From contig NZ_SJOF01000001.1 of assembly GCF_004331255.1 (NCBI RefSeq), positions 186,001-250,000 of the forward strand: a stretch of 64,000 bases of DNA, read 5' to 3'. The position numbers and the translations under genes are program-made. The stretch is from Acinetobacter sp. ANC 4173 (GTDB taxonomy: Bacteria > Pseudomonadota > Gammaproteobacteria > Pseudomonadales > Moraxellaceae). Positions 1 to 9,607 of the stretch are shown here, in pieces. Positions within the stretch are counted from its first letter, which is position 1. Every line of letters begins with the position of its first letter. A model generated the notes under the pieces. It made no database searches, was not told where the DNA came from, and worked only from the letters and a program-made list of their open reading frames with translations.

Positions 1-26
1 ATGGTGGTGATATTGTAAAACACAAG

Positions 27-1868
27 TCAATTTGCTTCATCTCGTGTCACATCTATTCGGGTAGAATCTAAACCACGGTGTAAATTTACGTCAGTTTCGA
101 CCGTTCGAATTTCTGTATCACGTTCAAACAAATGTTCCAACTCAGCAAGGGCGTTGCGGTGCGATTCATATACCTTTTGTTCGTCGGTATAAACGCGTTG
201 TTGCTGTGCCAAGAGTTGTTCATCATAATCGCGAAATAACTCAATACTTTTTTTGGCATCGGTTTCGCTAATGCCTAAGTCACACAAGGCTTTATACGCC
301 ATGCCGAGTGACGATAAATAGGTTTCTCGCCAAATGTGCTGGACACCCAAGTCACGTAATAAGTGTACATGATGTCGATCACGGGCTCTGACTAATAACT
401 GTAACGCTGGGTAATTGAGGCGGATATGCCGTGCCACATTCATCGAGTCTTCAATATCATCAATGGCCAAAATAAATACCTTGGCCTGTTCAATACCTGC
501 GGCTCTTAAAATATCAGGGTGGGTGGCATCGCCATAATATAAGTGTCCACCGTAATTACGGACAAAATCGACTTTTTCTAAATTACTGTCAATGGCGGTA
601 AATTTTTGATGCTGTAAATGCGCGACACGGGCAATAATTTGTCCAAACCGACCGAAGCCCGCAATAATCATGGCGGAGTGTTGTTCAGGAATATCATCAT
701 ATTCAGGGACTGTGACAGGCCTAAGACGCGGTACCACACCTTGGCGAATCACCCAATACAAAATCGGGGTCAACATCATGGAGATAATCACGATCAGGGT
801 GATGGGTGCAATGCTGGCAGCAGAAATGAGTTGTTCATCTTGTGCTACGCTGAATACCACAAAGGCAAACTCTCCACCCTGTGCCAAACAACTGGCAAGC
901 AGCAAGCTGTTGGGCCAAGAGACCTGATAATAGCGGGCAATCGCCGTGAGTGTCGTAAATTTAACCAGCAAGAGGAGTACTGCACCCGCCAGAATAAACA
1001 CAGGTTGTTGCCATAAAATATGAATGGGGGTCAGCATGCCCACAGTCATAAAAAACAGCCCTAGCAATAAGCCTTTAAAGGGTGCAATACTGGCTTCCAG
1101 TTCATGTCGGAACTCAGAATCTGCGAGTAATACGCCAGTCAAGAATGCTCCCAGCGTGGTGCTGATATTGAGCAGATCCATCAACATCACCACGGCTAAA
1201 ACGATAAATAAGCCCACTGCGGTAATCAGTTCATGCGCACCTGTTTTCGCTACAAAGCGGAAAAAAGGACGAATCAGATAGCGACTGAATAAAAACAGCC
1301 CCGTAAATGCTGCGACAATCGCAGCAAAATAGGCGATGCCATAATGTGTTGATTCCACACCTGCAAGCAGCGGAATCACGGCAATCAGAGGAATAGCTGC
1401 GATGTCTTGAAACAGTAAAATTGAAAAAGATTGTTGCCCATAACAGGTATTCAGTTGCTGTTTTTCTGTGAGCAGTTGCAACACAAAGGCGGTTGAAGAC
1501 AGCGCGAGTGCGCTGCCAATCACCAAACTGGCAGCAATGCCTTGCTGTAATACCAAGAAAAGTATACATCCAATGACGAGCGCCGTGATGCCGACTTGGG
1601 CGCTGCCCATGACAAAGATGGATTGACGTAAGTTCCAGAGTCGTTGAGGTCTAAGTTCTAGACCAATTAAAAACATCAAAAGAATGACGCCAAATTCAGC
1701 GAGTTTTTGGATCGCTTCGGGATCATTGGCAATGTTCAGCACATGAGGTCCCAAAAGAATCCCTGTGATTAAATACCCCAAGACTGTAGCAATGCCAAAT
1801 CGTTTCAGTAGTGGCACCACCATCAGCGCTGCACCTAAAAAAAGCGTGATTTGCAACAATAACGACAT
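27..1868 (-). CDS. KefB/KefC-type cation:proton antiporter (CPA2) with RCK domain
   Basis: This 613-residue inner-membrane protein is a monovalent cation:proton antiporter of the CPA2 family. The first about 375 residues are a run of hydrophobic helices with the family motif FQDIAAIP (153-160), which carries the ion-binding Asp. A cytosolic TrkA-N/RCK nucleotide-binding domain follows, starting with the GFGRFGQ glycine motif (404-410) and including GDATHPDIL near 446. The charged tail after about 560 has coiled-coil character. An AGAGG ribosome site precedes the ATG at 1868. The length matches E. coli KefB/KefC (about 600-620). No KefF/KefG partner is adjacent, so potassium efflux gated by glutathione adducts is inferred from the family only. 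It is separated from priA by 56 bases on the same strand. Confidence 0.88.
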   Translation of the reverse strand: MSLLLQITLFLGAALMVVPLLKRFGIATVLGYLITGILLGPHVLNIANDPEAIQKLAEFGVILLMFLIGLELRPQRLWNLRQSIFVMGSAQVGITALVIGCILFLVLQQGIAASLVIGSALALSSTAFVLQLLTEKQQLNTCYGQQSFSILLFQDIAAIPLIAVIPLLAGVESTHYGIAYFAAIVAAFTGLFLFSRYLIRPFFRFVAKTGAHELITAVGLFIVLAVVMLMDLLNISTTLGAFLTGVLLADSEFRHELEASIAPFKGLLLGLFFMTVGMLTPIHILWQQPVFILAGAVLLLLVKFTTLTAIARYYQVSWPNSLLLASCLAQGGEFAFVVFSVAQDEQLISAASIAPITLIVIISMMLTPILYWVIRQGVVPRLRPVTVPEYDDIPEQHSAMIIAGFGRFGQIIARVAHLQHQKFTAIDSNLEKVDFVRNYGGHLYYGDATHPDILRAAGIEQAKVFILAIDDIEDSMNVARHIRLNYPALQLLVRARDRHHVHLLRDLGVQHIWRETYLSSLGMAYKALCDLGISETDAKKSIELFRDYDEQLLAQQQRVYTDEQKVYESHRNALAELEHLFERDTEIRTVETDVNLHRGLDSTRIDVTRDEAN

Positions 1869-1924
1869 GCCTCTGTCCTGAAATTAAAAAAGTGATAATG
1901 AATGGCTGAAGTGCTGGTTTAGAC

Positions 1925-4147
1925 TCAACTCAATTCCTGCGGGTCTATATCCAAACTGAGTTTCATGTTGGCAGGTTTGTGCTGCAACATGTTTTGCCAC
2001 CATGCTCTCAAATAATAATGTAAACGTGCTCGATCTTGAGACAATAGCACCATATGCGCTTGATAACGACCCGCTTTACGTTCCATCGGGGCAGGAATGG
2101 GTCCCCAAATATCGATGTTGAGTTCGGAAATCTGACGCAGTTGTTGTGCGTGTTCGGTAAGATATTGCTGATTTTGTTCCTGACTTTTCGATTCACAGCG
2201 AATTAGCGCACCATAACGATACGGTGGGAACAACGCTTGTTGTCGCTCTTTCAACGTCTGGCGAGCAAATTGTCGATAATCACCATCCACTAAAGTGTGC
2301 AATAAAGGGTGTTCTGGGCGTAAGGTCTGTAAATAGACATCACCTTTTTTCTCGCCACGTCCTGCACGTCCCGCCACTTGAACAATGAGTTGGGCCGTGC
2401 GTTCTGGTGCACGAAAATCGACACTAAGTAAGCCTGAATCAATATCTAAAATTGCCACCAAAGACACATAGGGGAAATGATGCCCTTTGGCGAGCATTTG
2501 CGTGCCAAGTAAAATAATCGGCTCACTTTTTTGAATGCGATCATAAATTTTTTGCCAGCTACCGACACGGCTGGTGGAATCTCGATCGACCCGAATGACC
2601 TCAAACTCTGGAAAGAGTTCTTTTAAACTTTCTTCAACTTTGGCGGTGCCCATGCCAATCGGTTTGAGTTCAGTATGATGACATTGCGGGCAATGATCTG
2701 GCATGCGATGAATGGTGCCACAATGATGGCAATGCAGGTGCTGATAGGGTTGAGTATGCAAGGTGAAATTGGCATCACAATGCGGACATTTCGCTTGCCA
2801 AGCACAACTTTCACAAATCAGTACAGGGGCATAGCCTCGTCGATTGAGAAAAATCAGCACCTGTTCTTTGCGTGCCAGACGCTTGTGCATTTCATCCAAC
2901 AGAAACTGACTAAAACCATGCTGCTTGCGCCCGACTTTTAAATCCAAGATGTGCAACTTAGGCAACAGTGCCGTGCCTGCACGTTCATTTAATTCTAGTC
3001 GGGTCAGTTTACCTTGATCGGCCAGTGCATAACTTTCCATGCTTGGTGTTGCTGAACCCAAAATAATGGGACAGTTTTCCAAATGCGCGCGATAGAGCGC
3101 TACATCACGGGCATGATAGCGAAAACCTTCTTGCTGTTTAAAAGACAGATCATGCTCTTCATCTAAAATGATCAAGCCTAAATTATGCAAGGGGGTATAA
3201 ATGGCGGAGCGTGTGCCTAAAATAATCGAGGCTTTGCCCATTTGCGCACTTTGCCATGCTTGCAAGCGTTTAGCATCCGTCAGTCCTGAATGAAGCAGGG
3301 CAATATGGCAGTGGAAACGCGATTGAAAGCGACTAATGGTTTGGGGTGTTAAACCAATTTCAGGCACCAACACCAATACTTGTTTGCCTTGTTTCAGTAC
3401 CTCGTACATGATTTGCAAGTACACTTCAGTTTTACCACTACCCGTTAAACCATCCAGTAAATAGGCATGATAAGACGAGAGTGATTTCAATACTTGCTGA
3501 ATGGCATGCTTTTGATCGGGGTTGGCGGTCAGTGGCATTTGCGCCAAACTCAGGGCTTGTGGGCTAAAATCTTTTTGTTCTAAATAAGCCTCACAGATGC
3601 CTTTCTTTTCCAGCGCTTTTAAGGTGGCGGTTTCGATGCCCGCTAAATTCAGAATATTTTCTGCTGTACCTGCGGGGTGGAGTTTTAAAATTTTATAGGC
3701 ATGTTGCTGCTTCTCTGAGCGTTTCACTTTTTCATCTGCATGTGGCTCAAGCAGCCGCCACATGTGCGCCAATAGATCATAGGGTTTGCCTTGACGTAAT
3801 AAGGTGGGCAAGGCGCTTTGCACCACTTCACCAATCGGAAATTGATAATATTGTGCGGCCCATGTCAACAAAGTTAAAACTTTACTGTCTAGAATGGCAT
3901 TGTCATCTAACAAGGCTTGAATGGGCTTTAGCTTAAACTTGGGGTTCTCGGGAGTATCAGGTGTGAGTTTTTGCATAATCACCCCAATTAAATTTCGAGA
4001 TCCAAAGGGCACGGCAACACGCGCTCCAACCTTCGCCTGCGTATAATCATCTGCGGAAATCTGATAGTCGAAGCAGTCATAAACATGGGCTGGAACGGCT
4101 ACGCGAATCCGATAAGGCACGAAAGGGGGCGATACTGTATTTGGCAT
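1925..4147 (-). CDS. priA: Primosomal replication restart helicase PriA
   Basis: PriA is the 3'-5' DNA helicase that recognises stalled forks and reloads the replicative helicase. The 740-residue product has the N-terminal fork-binding domain (about 10-110). Walker A is GLTGSGKT (233-240) and the DEEH box is at 329-332. Eight zinc-ligand cysteines (445, 448, 454, 457, 473, 476, 486, 489) form the two PriA zinc sites inserted in the helicase core. The C-terminal helicase lobe carries the QVAGRAGR motif. Length and motif order are complete for the family. The start at 4147 lies in an intergenic gap upstream of the divergent gspF. Identification is firm. Confidence 0.97.
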   Translation of the reverse strand: MPNTVSPPFVPYRIRVAVPAHVYDCFDYQISADDYTQAKVGARVAVPFGSRNLIGVIMQKLTPDTPENPKFKLKPIQALLDDNAILDSKVLTLLTWAAQYYQFPIGEVVQSALPTLLRQGKPYDLLAHMWRLLEPHADEKVKRSEKQQHAYKILKLHPAGTAENILNLAGIETATLKALEKKGICEAYLEQKDFSPQALSLAQMPLTANPDQKHAIQQVLKSLSSYHAYLLDGLTGSGKTEVYLQIMYEVLKQGKQVLVLVPEIGLTPQTISRFQSRFHCHIALLHSGLTDAKRLQAWQSAQMGKASIILGTRSAIYTPLHNLGLIILDEEHDLSFKQQEGFRYHARDVALYRAHLENCPIILGSATPSMESYALADQGKLTRLELNERAGTALLPKLHILDLKVGRKQHGFSQFLLDEMHKRLARKEQVLIFLNRRGYAPVLICESCAWQAKCPHCDANFTLHTQPYQHLHCHHCGTIHRMPDHCPQCHHTELKPIGMGTAKVEESLKELFPEFEVIRVDRDSTSRVGSWQKIYDRIQKSEPIILLGTQMLAKGHHFPYVSLVAILDIDSGLLSVDFRAPERTAQLIVQVAGRAGRGEKKGDVYLQTLRPEHPLLHTLVDGDYRQFARQTLKERQQALFPPYRYGALIRCESKSQEQNQQYLTEHAQQLRQISELNIDIWGPIPAPMERKAGRYQAHMVLLSQDRARLHYYLRAWWQNMLQHKPANMKLSLDIDPQELS

Positions 4148-4299
4148 AAAAGGGTCAAAGGTTCCAGCTGAATGTTCGTCGTGTGAAGTCTTGAGTTATG
4201 TTAGAGTGTGCAAATAAAATTTATATTGAAGAATATGAATGATTTTAGGGGTCAGACGCAACAGCGCTGAAGGAAATTTCGGAAAATTAGAGCATTACA

Positions 4300-5505
4300 A
4301 TGCCTGCATATCAATTTACCGCCATTGACGCTTTAGGGAAGCAGCAAAAAGGCGTGCTAGAAGGTGATTCGGCACGACAAATCCGCCAGCAATTACGTGA
4401 GAAATCGCTCATCCCGATTAGTGTCGATCCTGTAGAACATAAAGCCAAACAGCAAGGATCACGCTGGTTTCAAAAAAAGATCACTGCCTATGATTTAGCT
4501 CTTTTTACCCGCCAATTGGCGGTGTTGGTTGCTGCGGCGATTCCGCTAGAAGAAGCTTTACGAGCGGTTGCTAAACAAAGTGAAAAAGCCCATGTGCAAC
4601 AATTAATTCTGTCCGTTCGTTCCAAAGTTTTGGAAGGACACTCTTTAGCCAATGCCTTGCAGCAATCTGGGCGTTTTCCTGAACTGTACCGTGCGACGAT
4701 TGCGGCAGGCGAGCGTTCAGGTCATCTGGATTTGATTTTGGAGCAATTGGCAGATTACACCGAGAATCGCTTTGCTATGCAAAAGAAAATTCAAGGCGCC
4801 ATGATCTACCCAATTATTTTAATGCTGATGTCTTTTGCGATTGTGATGGGCTTGATGACCTACGTGGTTCCCGATATTGTCAAAACTTTCGATCAAAATA
4901 AAGATGCTTTACCTTGGATTACCGTTACACTGATGAAAGCCAGTGCTTTTATTCGCGTGGCTTGGCCATTTTTAATTATTGCAACGGTGTTGGCGATCGT
5001 GTTCCTTTTACGGTTCTTAAAGAGTACCGCAGGGCATTATGCTTTTGATCGTTTAACGCTCAAATTGCCATTATTTGGTAAATTATCACGTGGTATTAAT
5101 GCAGCACGGTTTGCCAGTACCTTGTCTATTCTAACCAAGTCGGGTGTGCCGCTGGTGGATGCATTACGCATTGGCGCTGCGGTCAGCAATAACTGGGTGA
5201 TTCGGGATTCGGTCGATTTGGCGGCTGAAAAAGTCACAGAAGGGGGCAACTTGGCCACTCAACTGGAGCGCAGTGGTTATTTCCCCCCGATGATGGTACA
5301 AATGATCAAAAGTGGCGAAGCCTCAGGTGAATTAGATCGCATGTTAGAGCGTGCTGCTACCATGCAAGATCGAGAGGTCACGACCCTGATTTCGACTTTA
5401 TTGGCATTACTTGAACCACTAATGTTGGTGCTCATGGCCAGTATTGTATTGGTGATTGTGATTGCAGTGATGCTGCCAATCGTTAATATGAACAATATGA
5501 TTTAA
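4300..5505 (+). CDS. gspF: Type II secretion inner-membrane platform protein GspF
   Basis: GspF is the polytopic platform protein of the type II secretion system, linking the GspE ATPase to pseudopilus assembly. The 401 residues contain two repeated T2SSF cytoplasmic domains (about 68-190 and 270-393). Each ends in a hydrophobic segment, with a further membrane stretch around 215-240. The N-terminal start (MPAYQFTAIDALGKQQKGVLE) is the usual GspF opening. It is followed after 31 bases by gspG, so the two are probably co-transcribed. No other gsp genes are in the window, which fits the scattered T2SS loci known in Acinetobacter. A type IV pilus PilC is unlikely because of the gspG neighbour. 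Confidence 0.95.
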   Translation: MPAYQFTAIDALGKQQKGVLEGDSARQIRQQLREKSLIPISVDPVEHKAKQQGSRWFQKKITAYDLALFTRQLAVLVAAAIPLEEALRAVAKQSEKAHVQQLILSVRSKVLEGHSLANALQQSGRFPELYRATIAAGERSGHLDLILEQLADYTENRFAMQKKIQGAMIYPIILMLMSFAIVMGLMTYVVPDIVKTFDQNKDALPWITVTLMKASAFIRVAWPFLIIATVLAIVFLLRFLKSTAGHYAFDRLTLKLPLFGKLSRGINAARFASTLSILTKSGVPLVDALRIGAAVSNNWVIRDSVDLAAEKVTEGGNLATQLERSGYFPPMMVQMIKSGEASGELDRMLERAATMQDREVTTLISTLLALLEPLMLVLMASIVLVIVIAVMLPIVNMNNMI

Positions 5506-5536
5506 AGAATATAAAGATGGAAGAGAGAGTGGTTGA

Positions 5537-5974
5537 ATGCAAGTGAGTAAATATCAAACCAAACAATCAGGTTTTACTTTAATTGAAGTGATGGTGGTGA
5601 TTGTTATTTTAGGCGTGTTGGCTGCGCTGATAGTACCGAATGTCATGGGGCGTGGTGAAAAAGCCAAAGTGGATACCACAGTGATTACCTTAAAGGGTGT
5701 CGCAGGTGCGCTGGATCAATATAAGTTAGATAATGGCAAATACCCGTCTATGCAAGATGGTGGTCTGGATGCCTTAGTGAATCAACCGGCGTCGGCAAAA
5801 AACTGGATGCAAGGGGGCTATGTCAAAGGTGGCTATCCAAAAGACAGTTGGGAAAATGATATTCAGTACATTAGCCCTGGTGCTGAAGGTCGTGCTTTCG
5901 ATTTATATTCGTTTGGTGCCGATGGAAAAGAAGGTGGTGAAGGGACTGATGCCGATATTTATTATCAGCCTTAA
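5537..5974 (+). CDS. gspG: Type II secretion major pseudopilin GspG
   Basis: This is the major pseudopilin of the type II secretion pseudopilus. The 145-residue precursor has a class III prepilin leader cut by PilD after Gly12 (QSG|FTLIE). The conserved mature Glu5 corresponds to Glu17, and a hydrophobic helix follows to about residue 36. The C-terminal half shows the GspG globular pattern: YKLDNGKYPS, the SWENDIQYISPG segment, and the acidic calcium-binding FGADGKEGGEGTDADI tail. Length and motifs are typical. It is the second gene of the gspF-gspG pair and is followed by a strong hairpin. Confidence 0.96.
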   Translation: MQVSKYQTKQSGFTLIEVMVVIVILGVLAALIVPNVMGRGEKAKVDTTVITLKGVAGALDQYKLDNGKYPSMQDGGLDALVNQPASAKNWMQGGYVKGGYPKDSWENDIQYISPGAEGRAFDLYSFGADGKEGGEGTDADIYYQP

Positions 5975-6002
5975 GCAATATCGCCTAAGTTAATCGATGA
6001 AA

Positions 6003-6058
6003 ATTATCACTTTATTTTATTGAATGACTCAATTATAAATAAAGTGATAATCTTTCTT
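6003..6058 (+). terminator. Rho-independent terminator after gspG
   Basis: A perfect 15-bp inverted repeat (6003-6017 with 6037-6051) begins 28 bases after the gspG stop. Its loop is 19 bases and a T-rich tail follows. It probably ends the gspFG transcript. Confidence 0.7.
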
Positions 6059-6060
6059 GT

Positions 6061-6100
6061 TTATATATTTAAATTCAAGTATTTGAATTTAAATATATAA
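6061..6100. repeat. Perfect 40-bp AT-only-cored palindrome
   Basis: The 18-base arm TTATATATTTAAATTCAA (6061-6078) is followed by the loop GTAT and by its exact reverse complement (6083-6100). Each arm holds only two G or C bases. It lies just beyond the gspG terminator and upstream of the small membrane protein gene. It could be a cruciform, a second hairpin, a regulator site or a remnant of a small mobile repeat. Confidence 0.85.
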
Positions 6101-6249
6101 ATATAATAAATGGTTTTTGAGAGTTATAATAAGAATTATTCTTAACCGTAATGTTTACAAAATTTGTCAAGTATGTAGATAAATAAACTTTTTATTTAAA
6201 AAAAACCTAGCATAATGATTTTAAGAACAAAAATGTGATGGGGAATAGA

Positions 6250-6594
6250 ATGAAAGCATTCGTTTTATCAGATGAAATCACCCAATTTCATTGGGCGATG
6301 CTGAAATCTGTTCTATTGATTTTAACAGTATTGCCGATGATGAATGGGGCAGTGACTTTATGGCAAGGTACCGAAGGCAGTAGCCAGATTATGATTGGCT
6401 TTTTTGCCTTGAGTGTCATGAGTGCGTGGTTAGTGGTATGTTTTATGAGTGCGCTCAAAGCAACCGTGTGGCAGTCGCAAAGTTTGAATTCTGCCATTGA
6501 GCAAAAAATCTTTTCTGCCTATCGTTATGTACCAATGCTGTTTTTATCTAGCTTGGTCGCTTATTTCGCGAGTCAGTTTGCTTCAATGTTTTAA
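6250..6594 (+). CDS. Small hydrophobic membrane protein, unknown function
   Basis: No family is recognised. The 114-residue product has three probable membrane helices (about 16-37, 45-67 and 92-111), separated by short polar loops. I chose the ATG at 6250 because GGGGAATAGA lies directly upstream. A GTG (6235) and an ATG (6238) are in frame upstream but have poorer ribosome sites. The gene stands alone between the gspG-side hairpins and a bidirectional terminator shared with lnt, so it is probably monocistronic. It could be a hypothetical protein restricted to the genus. Confidence 0.65.
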   Translation: MKAFVLSDEITQFHWAMLKSVLLILTVLPMMNGAVTLWQGTEGSSQIMIGFFALSVMSAWLVVCFMSALKATVWQSQSLNSAIEQKIFSAYRYVPMLFLSSLVAYFASQFASMF

Positions 6595-6634
6595 TTGATT
6601 TTAGATTTCTGAAGTTTGATTCAATATCAGAATC

Positions 6635-6664
6635 AAAAAGGGAGATTTCAAAATCTCCCTTTTT
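6635..6664. terminator. Bidirectional terminator between the small membrane protein and lnt
   Basis: The arm AAAAAGGGAGATTT (6635-6648) pairs with AAATCTCCCTTTTT (6651-6664). It has A and T tracts on both sides and lies between convergent genes, so it can terminate both strands. Confidence 0.85.
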
Positions 6665-6666
6665 TA

Positions 6667-8226
6667 TTAGCGTCTGCTTTTAAAGGAAACATCAACTTTT
6701 CGTGGGCGGAAGAACCAACCCATAATCAACAGTAGTGCTGAAAATCCGAGGATTGGCCAGTCACTTAGACGAGTGTAGAGTGTCTGACCTTGCATTGCAG
6801 GTAAGTCCCCACGCAGTACCACGCGTTGATCAATTGGTGCTTGGCGCACAATATGCCCTTGATGATCAATGAAAGCCGTGATGCCTGTATTGGTGGCACG
6901 AATAAACCAACGCCCATTCTCTTTGGCACGCATTTGCACCATTTGTAAATGTTGCCAAGGGCCTGCCGTACCTGTAAACCACGCATCATTGGAAACGGTC
7001 ACAAGGAAGTCGCTGTTGCTGGCATTCCGTCGCGTCAGATTTGGATAAGCCACTTCATAGCAAATTGCTGCGGCTAAATTATGCTGTTTGATATGTAAGG
7101 GTTGCTGATCGGATGCACCACGTGAGAAACCACTCATAGCAGGGTCATTTTGTAAGGCGGGCAATACCCAACTGAGCATACCGGATAAGGGAATATATTC
7201 ACCAAACGGCACCAAACGTTGTTTTTTATACAGTCCTTCGGATTGACTGCCCAAAGCCATGATGCTGTTATAGAACATCGGGCTACCTTGTTGCTGAGAT
7301 GCTTTTAAATCCCAATAAGGAATTCCTGTGACCCATCCCGTCCCCGTTTTTTGAGCTTGGACTTTCATGGCATCTAAAAATGGCTGAATGTCGGTTTGGA
7401 ACATTGGAATGGAAGATTCTGGCCAAACGATTAAATCACGTCCCCATTCACTACGACTGAGTCCTGCATAGATCATTAAGGTTTGGGTTTGGTATTCGGT
7501 CAGCCATTTCAGGTCTTGTGGAATATTGCCCTGAATCAGAGAAACCGAAAGTGGTTTTTCCTTTTTGGGTTGAACGAACTGAAGTTGTGCAGCCCCCCAA
7601 GCCCCGAGCAGTAAAATCAGAGAAGGAACCAACCAGAATAGACGTTTGTTGAGGATTTCCACAATCGCGCAGGCCAAGAGGATGACGACGAAAGACACCC
7701 CGAATACCCCAAACAGTGGAGCATAGCCGTCGAGGAAGCGTTCGGTAAACGCATAGCCGACAAACAACCAAGGGAAACCAGTAAATACCCAGGTTTTCGC
7801 CCATTCAAAGAATACCCAAAGCGGAGCAAAGGTAAGTGGTGTTTCTGGAAAAAATCTGCGATATATCCACGTTTGTAGTGCGGTGAAGAGTCCCATTGCC
7901 AGTGCCATAATGGCAATCATGAGTACACTGAGCACAGCACTGGTATCGCCGTAGACATGAATGGAGGTGTAGAGCCAAAAAGCACCAACAAACCATAGCC
8001 CAAAGCCATAACTCCAACCAATGAAAAAGGCATGTTTGGCTGAACGTTGGCGCAAACAGGCATAGAGTAAGGCAGGGGAAAGTAGGGCAATCCACCAATA
8101 ATAGTAAGGTGCCAATGCAAAACTTAACATGGCACCCGAACAAAGGGAAATAATCAAAGGGAAAATCATGGGGAGCTGTTTTTGTTGTTGTGAAGACGTT
8201 AACAGCGCATGAAAGTATGTTCTCAT
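6667..8226 (-). CDS. lnt: Apolipoprotein N-acyltransferase
   Basis: Lnt adds the third acyl chain to the N-terminal cysteine of outer-membrane lipoproteins, from the periplasmic face of the inner membrane. The 519 residues have about seven N-terminal hydrophobic helices (to about 215), then a nitrilase-fold domain. The catalytic triad residues are visible as Glu270 (VWPESS), Lys335 (before RLVPFGEY) and Cys389 (CYEVAYP). A last membrane helix precedes a basic tail. The start overlaps the corC stop by four bases (ATGA), showing translational coupling; corC-lnt is a widespread gene pair. Length is normal. Confidence 0.96.
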   Translation of the reverse strand: MRTYFHALLTSSQQQKQLPMIFPLIISLCSGAMLSFALAPYYYWWIALLSPALLYACLRQRSAKHAFFIGWSYGFGLWFVGAFWLYTSIHVYGDTSAVLSVLMIAIMALAMGLFTALQTWIYRRFFPETPLTFAPLWVFFEWAKTWVFTGFPWLFVGYAFTERFLDGYAPLFGVFGVSFVVILLACAIVEILNKRLFWLVPSLILLLGAWGAAQLQFVQPKKEKPLSVSLIQGNIPQDLKWLTEYQTQTLMIYAGLSRSEWGRDLIVWPESSIPMFQTDIQPFLDAMKVQAQKTGTGWVTGIPYWDLKASQQQGSPMFYNSIMALGSQSEGLYKKQRLVPFGEYIPLSGMLSWVLPALQNDPAMSGFSRGASDQQPLHIKQHNLAAAICYEVAYPNLTRRNASNSDFLVTVSNDAWFTGTAGPWQHLQMVQMRAKENGRWFIRATNTGITAFIDHQGHIVRQAPIDQRVVLRGDLPAMQGQTLYTRLSDWPILGFSALLLIMGWFFRPRKVDVSFKSRR

Positions 8227-9062
8227 TTAAGGACAGCTCGAATCAGATGAATAGTACGTGCATCTGCTTCTACAATGGTAAATTCCCAATCGCCAATTTC
8301 AATCACTTGACCTTGTAAATCGCTCACTAAACCAATTTCTTGAAGCAACAAACCGCCCATAGTTTCTACTTCATCATCAGGAAAATCAGCATCTAAAAGA
8401 TTGTTAAAGTGTTCGATTGGTGTAAGTGCCTGCACCAACCAAGTATTGGCAGTTTTCGGATCATCATCAGGCACAATATAGGACGCTTCTTCATCGACCA
8501 TGTCGTGTTCATCTTCAATTTCACCGACAATCTCTTCCAGAATATCTTCCAGCGTGACCAAACCTGATGTGGTGCCATATTCATCAATCACCACAGCAAT
8601 ATGTGTCTGAGTGTTTTTTAGCATACGTAACACCTGGTCAGAGCGCGCACTTTCAGGGACAAATAGTGGCTGACGCATGAGTACGCGAATATCGACTTTG
8701 CTGGCTTTTTCGGTCAAGAAAGGCAGTAAATCTTTCGCCAACAAAATGCCGACCACATTATCGGGTTGATCGGATGAAAACACGGGAAAGCGTGAGTGCG
8801 CTGATTCAATCAAGACATGCAAAATATCGAGTAATTCATCATCTTCTTGCAGGCTGATCATGGCTGTGCGCGGCGTCATGACTTCGCGGATTTTAGTCGC
8901 AGGAAGATCGAATACACCTTCAAGCATCGCAACCGTATCAGGCTCTAAAAAACGACGTGAATCTTGTACGAGTTTGAGCAATTCGTCGCGAGTTTCTGGT
9001 GCAGTTCCTAACCACTTTCTTAAGCCACGCATGCCCCACGACGGGCTGGATTCATCGTGCAT
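8223..9062 (-). CDS. corC: CorC/HlyC-type CBS-domain protein
   Basis: This 279-residue cytosolic protein has two CBS repeats (roughly 65-120 and 130-190, with MTPRTAMI and the VIDEYGTTSGLVTLEDILEE signature). A C-terminal CorC_HlyC domain (about 200-278) follows. The family is linked to magnesium/cobalt efflux or membrane-associated metal sensing; the biochemical role here is inferred. It lacks the N-terminal DUF21 membrane domain, so it is the short form normally encoded with lnt. AGGAAAG precedes the ATG at 9062. Confidence 0.9.
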   Translation of the reverse strand: MHDESSPSWGMRGLRKWLGTAPETRDELLKLVQDSRRFLEPDTVAMLEGVFDLPATKIREVMTPRTAMISLQEDDELLDILHVLIESAHSRFPVFSSDQPDNVVGILLAKDLLPFLTEKASKVDIRVLMRQPLFVPESARSDQVLRMLKNTQTHIAVVIDEYGTTSGLVTLEDILEEIVGEIEDEHDMVDEEASYIVPDDDPKTANTWLVQALTPIEHFNNLLDADFPDDEVETMGGLLLQEIGLVSDLQGQVIEIGDWEFTIVEADARTIHLIRAVLK

Positions 9063-9299
9063 GATCTTTCCTAAAGACTCTAGATATGAAAAAAATTATT
9101 TTCATCATACCTTAGAAAATGCAGATGTCTATGCAAAAAGTACTGCAAAATATGAATGTTATCGTCATCTTTTACTGAACTAAATGGGTTTAAACTTCGA
9201 GTTTATGGTTTGCTTGCTAAACAGATAAGCGGGGAGGTGTTGCTGTGTCATTTCGAGTTTATGTTAGAATAGCGCTGAAAATTTATGAAGCGTGTCTAG

Positions 9300-9557
9300 A
9301 TGTCTGAATCCTCTGTTACCCCGACCCTGCAATTAAATACCCGTGGATTACGTTGCCCTGAACCTGTGATGATGTTGCATCAAGCCATTCGTAAATCTAA
9401 ATCTGGGGATGTGGTAGAGGTCTTTGCAACAGACAATTCGACCTCGTGGGATATTCCTAAATTTTGTATGCATTTGGGGCATGAGCTGTTGTTGCAAGAA
9501 GAACGCTTAGACGAAAATGGCAATAAAGAGTTTCATTATTTGGTGAAAAAAGGCTAA
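9300..9557 (+). CDS. tusA: Sulfur carrier protein TusA
   Basis: TusA accepts persulfide sulfur from IscS and passes it on for tRNA 2-thiouridine synthesis and other sulfur trafficking. The 85-residue protein carries the defining RGLRCPEP motif with the persulfide Cys19, and the SirA-like fold of about 75 residues. The length is standard. The gene is monocistronic. It converges on the AAA ATPase gene at 9608, with one hairpin between them. Confidence 0.93.
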   Translation: MSESSVTPTLQLNTRGLRCPEPVMMLHQAIRKSKSGDVVEVFATDNSTSWDIPKFCMHLGHELLLQEERLDENGNKEFHYLVKKG

Positions 9558-9575
9558 GGCTTTTTGATCAGATAT

Positions 9576-9601
9576 AAAAAATCCCTGCACTTGGCAGGGA
9601 T
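9576..9601 (-). terminator. Terminator between tusA and the AAA/TOPRIM-like gene
   Basis: ATCCCTGC (9581-9588) pairs with GCAGGGAT (9594-9601). The run of six A just before it becomes a T tract on the minus strand, so it best serves the leftward ATPase gene. It may also slow tusA transcripts. Confidence 0.75.
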
Positions 9602-9607
9602 GCATAT

